From Bacteroidota bacterium (lineage in GTDB: Bacteria; Bacteroidota; Bacteroidia; CAMBQF01), in assembly GCA_027483285.1 (NCBI GenBank), contig JAIXUZ010000314.1, positions 1 to 10,543 of the forward strand: a DNA stretch of 10,543 bases, written 5' to 3'. The translations under genes were made by a program, and so were the position numbers. The notes beneath the pieces are model-generated. The model searched no databases and was not told the DNA's origin. It saw only the letters and a program-made list of their open reading frames with translations. Each line of letters starts with the position of its first letter. Position 1 is the first letter of the stretch. Below, piece after piece: positions 1 through 5,683 of the stretch.

Positions 1-375
1 AAAATCGTGGTTGCCAATAGTAGCAGCATCGTAGCCCATCTGGCTCATTACTTTAATTTCCGGTTCGCCCTTGTATACATTAAAATAAGGGGTTCCCTGG
101 AAAATATCGCCTGCATCAAGCAACAGCACATTAGGTTCTGTATTCCTAATGCTGTTAATTAACGCAGCGCGGCGTGCCGCACCTCCCATGCCCGGAAACT
201 TAGGATCGTTCATTGGGAAGGGCTCTAATCGGCTGTGCACGTCGTTAGTGTGCAGTATAGTAAGCTTAATAACTTCTTTTTTAGCAAACCAATCGGCGGC
301 GCTTAAGCTGCTAAAGGCCAGCATACCGCCCGCCCCTAACATATACCTTAAAAACGTGCGCCTGCTATCTTGCAT
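1..375 (-). CDS. Metallophosphatase, 5'-nucleotidase N-terminal domain, Tat-exported (partial, 3' end outside window)
   Basis: The first 125 residues are visible. They match the N-terminal calcineurin-like metallophosphoesterase domain of the UshA/5'-nucleotidase family, which hydrolyses nucleotides and related phosphoesters outside the cytoplasm. The metal-binding motifs are in order: LHTNDVHS (D45, H47), LLDAGDIFQGTPYFN (D90) and GNHD (N122, H123) at the window edge. Residues 4-10, SRRTFLR, are a textbook twin-arginine motif followed by a hydrophobic stretch (about 11-25), so export by Tat of a folded, metal-loaded enzyme is likely. The ATG at 375 overlaps the 3' end of the upstream gene by 11 bases (365-375), which implies co-transcription and probably coupled translation. 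Unlike UshA, the C-terminal substrate-binding domain is encoded by that upstream gene. How the protein ends cannot be seen; if it is a short single-domain protein, it is the catalytic half of a split enzyme. Confidence 0.92.
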   Translation of the reverse strand, partial: MQDSRRTFLRYMLGAGGMLAFSSLSAADWFAKKEVIKLTILHTNDVHSRLEPFPMNDPKFPGMGGAARRAALINSIRNTEPNVLLLDAGDIFQGTPYFNVYKGEPEIKVMSQMGYDAATIGNHDF

Positions 376-1138
376 CTTCTTTATAAATACGTTTATCTAA
401 CTTAGAATTTAACTCAATGCCTGCGCTGCCCAATTGCCTAAACTTTGTAATAATGGCATCGCGAAGAATAATATTTAAATCAGTAGATTCTTTGGCCCCG
501 GTAAAAAACCACATTTGATCGCCGCCGGTGGCACAAAAATCGTTGGTTAGTACTTTATAGGTTTTTGTCTTGTCAAAAGGTAAACCATTAATAAGAACAT
601 CTATCGGTTTTTTTTCTTTAATGCCCATTTGCATTCCTGCCACAGGGTCGCCGCCCTTCTTGGCTATGTAGTTGAGCAATGCCTGGGTGCTATCGCCGCT
701 CAGCGTTACAACAACCAAACGGTTATCAAACGGAAGTACTTCAAAAACATTACGAGTGGTAATTACTCCTTTGGGCAATGAGGTACGTATACCACCGGTG
801 TTCATCAACACAAAGTCTATATTTTTTCCGTCAGCAGGCCTGTAATTATCCCTGCCGGTACTCAAAAAGATATCCGTAAGCATGTTTCCAAGCAGTGATT
901 CTCCTGCTATGTTTTTCCTATCGGGGGCGGGAAACTCTATGGCGGCATTTACCAAATGCTCACCCATAGCCCCGTCAACCTTGGTTTTATAGGGTAATAT
1001 CATTTTATACACTACGCTGTCTATACCCAGGGTATCGTACTTCATAGGGTACAAAACATCTTCTGCCTTTACAATTTTAGACGGCCTGCACGAAGCAGCT
1101 AAAACAATAAGTATGATATATAAAAAATGGCGATACAT
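365..1138 (-). CDS. 5'-nucleotidase C-terminal domain lipoprotein
   Basis: This 257-residue protein has only the C-terminal domain of the UshA/5'-nucleotidase family, the part that binds the nucleoside. Family motifs seen are ESLLGNMLTDI (80-90), NTGGIRTSLPKG (113-124, with the substrate-phosphate type Arg), FEVLPFDNRL (132-141) and VLTNDFCATGGD (196-207). The N-terminus, MYRHFLYIILIVLAASC, is a short lipoprotein signal with Cys17 as the likely lipidated residue, so the protein should be membrane-anchored in the periplasm or outer membrane. No metallophosphatase motif is present, so it cannot be an active nucleotidase alone. The metallophosphatase is encoded immediately downstream with an 11-base overlap. 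The start ATG at 1138 lies 9 bases after a TACCTTTG promoter element. Domain assignment is firm; that the two proteins form one enzyme is inference from family structure and gene order. Confidence 0.93.
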   Translation of the reverse strand: MYRHFLYIILIVLAASCRPSKIVKAEDVLYPMKYDTLGIDSVVYKMILPYKTKVDGAMGEHLVNAAIEFPAPDRKNIAGESLLGNMLTDIFLSTGRDNYRPADGKNIDFVLMNTGGIRTSLPKGVITTRNVFEVLPFDNRLVVVTLSGDSTQALLNYIAKKGGDPVAGMQMGIKEKKPIDVLINGLPFDKTKTYKVLTNDFCATGGDQMWFFTGAKESTDLNIILRDAIITKFRQLGSAGIELNSKLDKRIYKEDAR

Positions 1139-1147
1139 GATGGTTTA

Positions 1148-1155
1148 CAAAGGTA
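1148..1155 (-). promoter_or_regulatory. Bacteroidota -7 promoter element for the split 5'-nucleotidase operon
   Basis: Read on the minus strand this is TACCTTTG, a perfect match to the TAnnTTTG element of the Bacteroidota housekeeping sigma factor. It ends 9 bases before the ATG at 1138, so the expected transcript start is only about 6 bases upstream of the start codon. No clear TTG at -33 was found, so the call rests on one element and its position. Confidence 0.6.
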
Positions 1156-1197
1156 AGAATTATAAATGGGTTTGCATAGTAAAAAAGCCTGTATTTA

Positions 1198-1230
1198 TTG
1201 CCGTTTCAATGCACTTTTCTGCTTACTTTG
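1198..1230 (+). promoter_or_regulatory. Candidate promoter for the HNH gene
   Basis: TTG (1198-1200) is followed after 22 bases by TTACTTTG (1223-1230), one mismatch from TAnnTTTG. It lies 16 bases before the preferred ATG at 1247, which gives a short leader. This placement also argues against the longer reading from 1166, which would start upstream of the promoter. The match is imperfect. Confidence 0.4.
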
Positions 1231-1246
1231 GAATGTTGTTTTTTAT

Positions 1247-1570
1247 ATGTATAAAGCAGAAGATAATATTGAGTTGTGTGCCCTGTGTGGCAGGCCGCTG
1301 GCCAAGCCATTCAACAAACACCATTTAATTCCAAAATCGCGCGGGGGGAAGCATACGCCTACAGTATTGCTGCATAAAATATGCCACGACAAGATACACT
1401 CTGTACTTACCGAAAAGGAGCTAAAGCGCTATTACCATACCATAGAACGAATAAAGCAGGTGGAGGAAATTGACAATTTTATTACCTGGGTGTGCAAAAA
1501 GCCTGATGATTTCTACGATAGCTCTGTTAAGTCGAAAATGCTGAAAGAGAAGAAAGGGAGTAAGTGGTAA
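1247..1570 (+). CDS. Small stand-alone HNH endonuclease-like protein
   Basis: With the ATG at 1247 the product is 107 residues. It opens with a zinc knuckle CALC (C11, C14), continues with the HH motif HHLIPKSRGG (H25, H26) and ends the fold with HKICHDKIH (H43, C46, H47, H51), the layout of a beta-beta-alpha metal HNH nuclease. The usual second knuckle Cys-x2-Cys is replaced by His43-x2-Cys46, which may still bind zinc. The C-terminal half is a lysine-rich helical tail. An upstream in-frame ATG at 1166 would add 27 residues, but these do not look like part of the domain and would begin before the candidate promoter, so I prefer 1247. There is no partner gene (methylase, phage terminase, toxin immunity), so the cellular role is unknown. 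The fold is well supported, nuclease activity is likely, and the substrate is undetermined. Confidence 0.8.
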   Translation: MYKAEDNIELCALCGRPLAKPFNKHHLIPKSRGGKHTPTVLLHKICHDKIHSVLTEKELKRYYHTIERIKQVEEIDNFITWVCKKPDDFYDSSVKSKMLKEKKGSKW

Positions 1571-1574
1571 TATC

Positions 1575-1609
1575 AGTTTATAGTTGGTAGTTCGTAGTTC
1601 ACAGTTAAT
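1575..1609 (+). repeat. Tandem AGTTnnn heptamers (left array)
   Basis: AGTT occurs at 1575, 1582, 1589, 1596 and 1603, an exact 7-base period over five units. The units are AGTTTAT, AGTTGGT, AGTTCGT, AGTTCAC and AGTTAAT. The array starts 5 bases after the HNH stop codon. An inverted counterpart lies at 1697-1728. The A-rich stretch between them (about 1610-1640) has no gene. Confidence 0.75.
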
Positions 1610-1696
1610 TAAAAAGATAAAGAGATAAAAAATTAAAGAATGGTTCTTGCGTTATAAGCGAGGAGAACTATCAGCCGATAAATAGGCAAACAAACA

Positions 1697-1728
1697 AACT
1701 GGCATCCGACAACTGCCAACTGCCAACT
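1697..1728 (-). repeat. Inverted heptamer array (right array), consensus AGTTGGC on the minus strand
   Basis: On the plus strand AACT occurs at 1697, 1711, 1718 and 1725, all in one 7-base register (the unit at 1704 is degenerate). On the minus strand this reads as AGTTGGC, AGTTGGC, AGTTGTC and then decayed units. It is thus the reverse orientation of the left array, so the pair could form a long imperfect hairpin. It ends 6 bases before the -7 element of the next gene. Confidence 0.7.
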
Positions 1729-1734
1729 AATAGA

Positions 1735-1742
1735 TACCTTTG
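1735..1742 (+). promoter_or_regulatory. Bacteroidota -7 promoter element for the LptF/G-family gene
   Basis: TACCTTTG is a perfect TAnnTTTG match and ends 4 bases before the GTG start at 1747, so transcription should begin at or within about 2 bases of the start codon. No TTG was seen at the -33 position, which is occupied by the heptamer array. Confidence 0.6.
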
Positions 1743-1746
1743 TGCT

Positions 1747-2826
1747 GTGTTAAAGATTATTGACCGATACATAATTAAGAAGTTTTTAGGCACCTTTTTG
1801 TACGCCATTATATTGGTGGTGCTTATATCGGTTATCTTTGATATATCAGAAAAGCTGGATGATTTTTTAAAGCACGACGCACCTACCAGTGCCATCTTCT
1901 TTGATTATTACCTCAACTTTATACCTTACTTTGTAAACCTGTTCAGCCCGCTGTTCATCTTTATATCGGTTGTGTTTTTTACTTCTAAAATGGCACAGCA
2001 AACCGAGATTATTGCCATTATTAACAGCGGGGTTAGCTTTGGCAGGCTTATGCGGCCTTACTTTTTTACCGCTGCGCTGCTGGCAGTGTTTTCTTTTTGG
2101 CTGAACAACTTTATACTACCCCACGCCAACCGCGACAGGCTTGAGTTTGAGAATACCTATATAAACGGCCTTAAGGGCTTTACCGACCGTAACATACACC
2201 GCCAAACGGCACCGGGCGAAAGTATCTACTTTCAGAGTTTTAACAACCGCGATAACAGGGGTTACCGCTTCTCGTTAGAAAAATTTGATAAAAACCAACT
2301 GGTGTATAAGCTTAGTTCTGAAACCTGCCAATGGGACAGCCTGAAAAACAAATGGACCCTGAAGAATTTTAAGGAGCATAAGTTTGACGGCATGGAAGAG
2401 AAAATACGTGTGGGCCGGTTTATGGATACCACACTAAACATACAACCCGAAGAGTTCCGCCGCAGGGTGACGAATGTGCAGACGCTGAACTACATGGAGC
2501 TTAACGAGTTTATAGACCAGGAAACCAAGCGTGGTAGCGGTGATATTGAGTTTTACAGGGTGGAGAAATATATGCGTACGTCTATGCCTTTTGCTTCGTT
2601 TATTTTAACGCTGATAGGTGTCGCATTGTCGAGCCGGAAGGTGCGCGGTGGAATTGGGGTGAACCTGGCTATAGGGTTTGTTATCAGCTTTGCATATATC
2701 CTGTTTATGCAGGTAACATCTACGTTTGCTACCAATGGGGGGTTGCATCCTGCCTTAGCGGTGTGGATACCGAATATTATATTCTCTGTATTGGCGGTGT
2801 ATCTGGCTATAAGGGCACCGAAATAG
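1747..2826 (+). CDS. LptF/LptG family (YjgP/YjgQ) permease
   Basis: This 359-residue inner-membrane protein belongs to the LptF/LptG family, the membrane part of the LptB2FG ABC transporter that extracts lipopolysaccharide from the inner membrane and passes it to the periplasmic bridge. Family features are the N-terminal MLKIIDRYIIKKFLGTF, hydrophobic segments near 12-32, 58-79, 103-124, 278-297, 302-325 and 335-355, and a periplasmic jellyroll-sized region (about 125-275) between the third and fourth. The C-terminal block RGGIGVNLAIGF (300-311) is well conserved. It is the short Bacteroidota type; whether it fills the LptF or the LptG seat cannot be decided here. The start is GTG at 1747, chosen because it gives the canonical N-terminus and no in-frame ATG lies nearby. 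It is expressed alone: the HNH gene upstream is separated by repeats and a promoter, and the downstream gene is convergent. Confidence 0.93.
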   Translation: MLKIIDRYIIKKFLGTFLYAIILVVLISVIFDISEKLDDFLKHDAPTSAIFFDYYLNFIPYFVNLFSPLFIFISVVFFTSKMAQQTEIIAIINSGVSFGRLMRPYFFTAALLAVFSFWLNNFILPHANRDRLEFENTYINGLKGFTDRNIHRQTAPGESIYFQSFNNRDNRGYRFSLEKFDKNQLVYKLSSETCQWDSLKNKWTLKNFKEHKFDGMEEKIRVGRFMDTTLNIQPEEFRRRVTNVQTLNYMELNEFIDQETKRGSGDIEFYRVEKYMRTSMPFASFILTLIGVALSSRKVRGGIGVNLAIGFVISFAYILFMQVTSTFATNGGLHPALAVWIPNIIFSVLAVYLAIRAPK

Positions 2827-2840
2827 GAACTCAATGCAAA

Positions 2841-2870
2841 AAGTTGTTCCCTCATGCACAGGAATAACTT
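2841..2870. terminator. Bidirectional terminator-like stem-loop between convergent genes
   Basis: AAGTTGTTCC (2841-2850) pairs with GGAATAACTT (2861-2870) around a 10-base loop, with one G-U wobble on the plus strand (an A-C mismatch on the minus strand). On the minus strand the stem is followed by a run of five T (complement of 2838-2842 overlapping the stem end), as expected of an intrinsic terminator for the exporter gene. On the plus strand it sits 14 bases after the permease stop, but with only a short T tail. Confidence 0.55.
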
Positions 2871-2921
2871 CACACTATTATGGAGTTTTAACGTACTCGG
2901 AAATGAAATTACCTGTTTTGA

Positions 2922-5321
2922 TTACTCCCCTTCTTCTATTTTCTTAACCTCGAGGCTGTCCAGGTCTATGTCCACTTCTTCGTCGTATAGTTCGGCGTAA
3001 GGTTCGCGCAGTGATTTGATCATGATTACCTTATCAAGGCTTAATAGCAGCGATGGCAGCACCAGCAGGTTGGTGAAGATAGACGTGAACAGGGTTATGC
3101 AAATAAGCATACCCAAGGCTTGTGTGCCCCCAAAGTTTGACAGCATAAATATGCTAAAGCCAAACAACAGGATGATAGACGTGTACATGATAGAGAAGCC
3201 TGTTTCTTTCAAGCTTTCTTCTACCGATAGTTTGATGTCCTGAGTGTTCTTTTTAAGCTCGTGCCCGTAAACAGAGAAGAAGTGGATGGCACTATCAATA
3301 GCAATACCATAAGCAATGTTAAACACCAGTATAGTTGATATACGGAGTGAAATATCCATAAAGCCCATAATACCAGCTGTAAGCACCAGCGGGATAAGGT
3401 TAGGGACAATGGATATAAGAACCATGCGGAACGACGAGAACATAAAGGCCATTAAGCCCGAAATAAGGATAATGGCTGCCAGTAAGCTCCATAGCAGGTT
3501 ATCAACCAGATAGTCGGTGCCTTTTACAAACACCAGGCTGGTGCCGGTAAGGGTTACTTTGTATTTATCTTTAGGGAAGATAGAGTCTATGCGCGGCCTT
3601 ACATTTTCCAGTAAAATTTTCATATCGGTAGAGCCAATATCAGCCACCTGGACACTTACCCTTGTTTTTTGCTGCAGGCTATCAATAAACGGCTTTGTCA
3701 GCTCATCCTTCTTGCCGTCTTTGCCTTTGGGTATGTAATCGAAAATAAAGTTTAGCTCGTCACGGTCGGGCAGGGCGTACTGGTCGGGGTCGCCATTGTA
3801 ATAGGCCTGTTTAGCATACTTCAATATCTCTACAATAGATACAGCCCTTGAGAATTCAGGATAATCGGCCAGTACCGTTTGTAGCTCATCTATCTTTTTA
3901 ATAGTAGAATACTTTACAATACCTTTCTTCTGCTTGGTTTCAATAACCACCTCAAAAGGCAATACCCCGTGGAAGTTATCTTCTAAGAATATTAAGTCCT
4001 GATAGACCTTGTCCCTTTTAGGGATATCATCAGTAACCGCGCCGGTGGTTTTCATTTTGGTCATACCCCAAGCAGAAACCACTACCAATAATAATGTTAC
4101 TACATAAATAGCAATGCGGTGGTGGGTTATCATCCACATAATGCGTTTTACCAATGCAGCCATCCACTTATAGTCTAAGTGCTTGGTATGTTTTGGCGGT
4201 GGGGCATCAACATAGCTGAATAATATAGGTACGTGTACAATAGAGAAGATGAAGACCAACATTACGTTGATAGAAGACACTACGCCAAACTCGCTAAGTA
4301 TTTTACTCTCTGTAAACGTAAAGGTGGCAAAACCCAGGGCAGTATTAAAGTTGGTAAGGAACAAGGCCATACCCATGCGAACAATAACGCGTGCTATGGC
4401 TTTTATTTTGTTGCCATGGTTTACAAACTCGCGGTGAAAAATATTGGTAATGAAAATGCAGTTGGGTATGCCTATAATAATAATTAACGGAGGGATAAGG
4501 CCAGTAAGTGCACTAAGCTTATAGCCAAACAATACCACCGTGCCAACACTCCATATAAGGCTTAGGAACACTACTACCATTGGTATTAATATAGCCTTTA
4601 CCGAGCGGAATATGACAAACAATACAATGGCAGTAATAAGTATAGACAGAAGCGAAAAGAGTATAAGCTCGCTGCTAATGCGTTTGGTATTAATGGTGCG
4701 TATATAGGGCAAACCAGAGTAATGCACCTCTATACTACTGCTTTGGGCAAACTCATCGCCTTTGTCAGTAATTTTGGTTACTAAAGCAAGGCGGTTTTTA
4801 GAGTCTACAATTTTTCTATCGAGGGTAAGCAGCATTACCGTTACGTTAGACTTGCGGTTTAGCAGCAGCCCATCGTAAAAAGGCAGGCTGTAAATTTTAT
4901 CTTTAATACTATCAACAGCCGCTTGCGAGCCCGGGCGTTTAGATAGTATTTTTTTAAACTTAAAGGTTTGCTCGGTAGTATCTTTGGTAAGGTCTTGTAT
5001 TTGAGTAATAGAGAGCATGCTCTTAACGCCTTCTATCTTGCTTATGTTTTGCCCTAAATCATACCAGGCGTTGAAGATATCCTTTTGAAATAGCTTATCG
5101 CTTTGAATACCGATGGCCATTACAGCACCATCTTCGCCAAACTGAGTTTTAAAGTTTTCGTATTCTATATACGTGCTATCATCAGCAGGCAAAATACGGG
5201 TACCATTGTATGTAAGCTCTACCTTAAAAGCCAGGTAGGCCATAAATAGCGTAATAATACCGGTTACAATAAGTATAGCCAGGCGGTTACGTAATATTAT
5301 CCTTGCAAATGCTGTCCACAT
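2922..5321 (-). CDS. RND superfamily exporter, MMPL/HAE3-like
   Basis: This 799-residue protein has the duplicated RND plan: one membrane segment (about 13-35), a large periplasmic loop (36-215), five segments (about 218-371), then a second half with a segment at 402-421, a loop (422-605) and five more segments (608-760). The total of about 12 segments and short loops fit the MMPL/HAE3 group of proton-driven lipid or hydrophobe exporters, not the longer AcrB type. TM10 has YGIAIDSAIHF with D676 in the proton-relay position, while the equivalent place in TM4 reads IGIPNCIF, with N287 instead of Asp. The acidic C-terminal tail (770-799) is cytoplasmic. No periplasmic adaptor or outer-membrane channel gene is adjacent, as is usual for this group. 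Substrate is unknown; hopanoid, glycolipid or fatty-acid-type cargo would be typical for relatives. The ATG at 5321 gives a normal positively charged N-terminus before TM1. Confidence 0.88.
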   Translation of the reverse strand: MWTAFARIILRNRLAILIVTGIITLFMAYLAFKVELTYNGTRILPADDSTYIEYENFKTQFGEDGAVMAIGIQSDKLFQKDIFNAWYDLGQNISKIEGVKSMLSITQIQDLTKDTTEQTFKFKKILSKRPGSQAAVDSIKDKIYSLPFYDGLLLNRKSNVTVMLLTLDRKIVDSKNRLALVTKITDKGDEFAQSSSIEVHYSGLPYIRTINTKRISSELILFSLLSILITAIVLFVIFRSVKAILIPMVVVFLSLIWSVGTVVLFGYKLSALTGLIPPLIIIIGIPNCIFITNIFHREFVNHGNKIKAIARVIVRMGMALFLTNFNTALGFATFTFTESKILSEFGVVSSINVMLVFIFSIVHVPILFSYVDAPPPKHTKHLDYKWMAALVKRIMWMITHHRIAIYVVTLLLVVVSAWGMTKMKTTGAVTDDIPKRDKVYQDLIFLEDNFHGVLPFEVVIETKQKKGIVKYSTIKKIDELQTVLADYPEFSRAVSIVEILKYAKQAYYNGDPDQYALPDRDELNFIFDYIPKGKDGKKDELTKPFIDSLQQKTRVSVQVADIGSTDMKILLENVRPRIDSIFPKDKYKVTLTGTSLVFVKGTDYLVDNLLWSLLAAIILISGLMAFMFSSFRMVLISIVPNLIPLVLTAGIMGFMDISLRISTILVFNIAYGIAIDSAIHFFSVYGHELKKNTQDIKLSVEESLKETGFSIMYTSIILLFGFSIFMLSNFGGTQALGMLICITLFTSIFTNLLVLPSLLLSLDKVIMIKSLREPYAELYDEEVDIDLDSLEVKKIEEGE

Positions 5322-5683
5322 AGTAATAGGAAGGCGAAGTTACAATATTATCTTTTAGGCAGATTTAACTATTGTATCAACACTATTTTTTGTTCTTTAC
5401 TTTGCTGATAATTATAAGATTAGTGTTGTGGTGGAGCTATAAGCGAAATTTGTTAAAAACCAGCCTAAGGCTTACATCCCTATAATAACTATACAGCAGG
5501 GCTGATTGTTTTAAAACAGATGTTTACAGGGCATTAGACATTATAACCAGCTACAAGGTTTAGTATTATCTTACATGTGCTATGTTTTAAGTTGCTATGT
5601 GTTTCAACATCGTGCTAATACCCCCAATATTGCAGTATTAATATAAGACCAACCACCAGTACTACTATTTTATAAATAAAAAG
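5322..5683. other. Divergent intergenic region (362 bp) without a gene
   Basis: This AT-rich stretch separates the divergently transcribed exporter and histidine kinase genes and has no plausible coding frame. The exporter promoter candidates lie at its left end. For the kinase, the best plus-strand promoter candidate is TTG (5372-5374) followed after 22 bases by TTACTTTG (5397-5404), the same spacing and the same octamer as in front of the HNH gene. It would leave an untranslated leader of roughly 275 bases. No strong terminator, riboswitch fold or repeat was recognised by eye. Just before the kinase ATG the sequence is A-rich (TAAATAAAAAG), the usual Bacteroidota substitute for a Shine-Dalgarno site. 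Confidence 0.5.
5335..5342 (-). promoter_or_regulatory. Candidate -7 element for the RND exporter gene
   Basis: Read on the minus strand this is TAACTTCG, one mismatch from TAnnTTTG, ending 13 bases before the ATG at 5321. A second near match, TAATATTG, lies at 5343-5350. Neither has a well placed TTG at -33, so the exact element is uncertain. Confidence 0.33.

Noticed and set aside
149..400. An 83-codon plus-strand frame across the start of the metallophosphatase gene
   Set aside because: It is antisense to clear Tat and metal-binding motifs and has no recognisable feature of its own.
1166..1246. N-terminal extension of the HNH protein (27 residues from ATG 1166), with Cys and Trp residues
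   Set aside because: The extension lies upstream of the candidate promoter at 1198-1230 and is not part of the HNH fold; starting at 1247 puts the CALC knuckle near the N-terminus as usual.
1575..1728. CRISPR array
   Set aside because: The period is 7 bases with no spacers and the two arrays are in opposite orientation; no cas genes are present.
1247..2826. HNH gene as part of a defence or restriction system
   Set aside because: No methylase, helicase, NTPase or toxin-immunity gene is beside it; the neighbours are envelope housekeeping genes.
5462..5472. Palindrome AGCCTAAGGCT in the divergent intergenic region, considered as an operator
   Set aside because: It is only five bases per arm, single copy, and not placed on a promoter; it is expected by chance in a region of this size.
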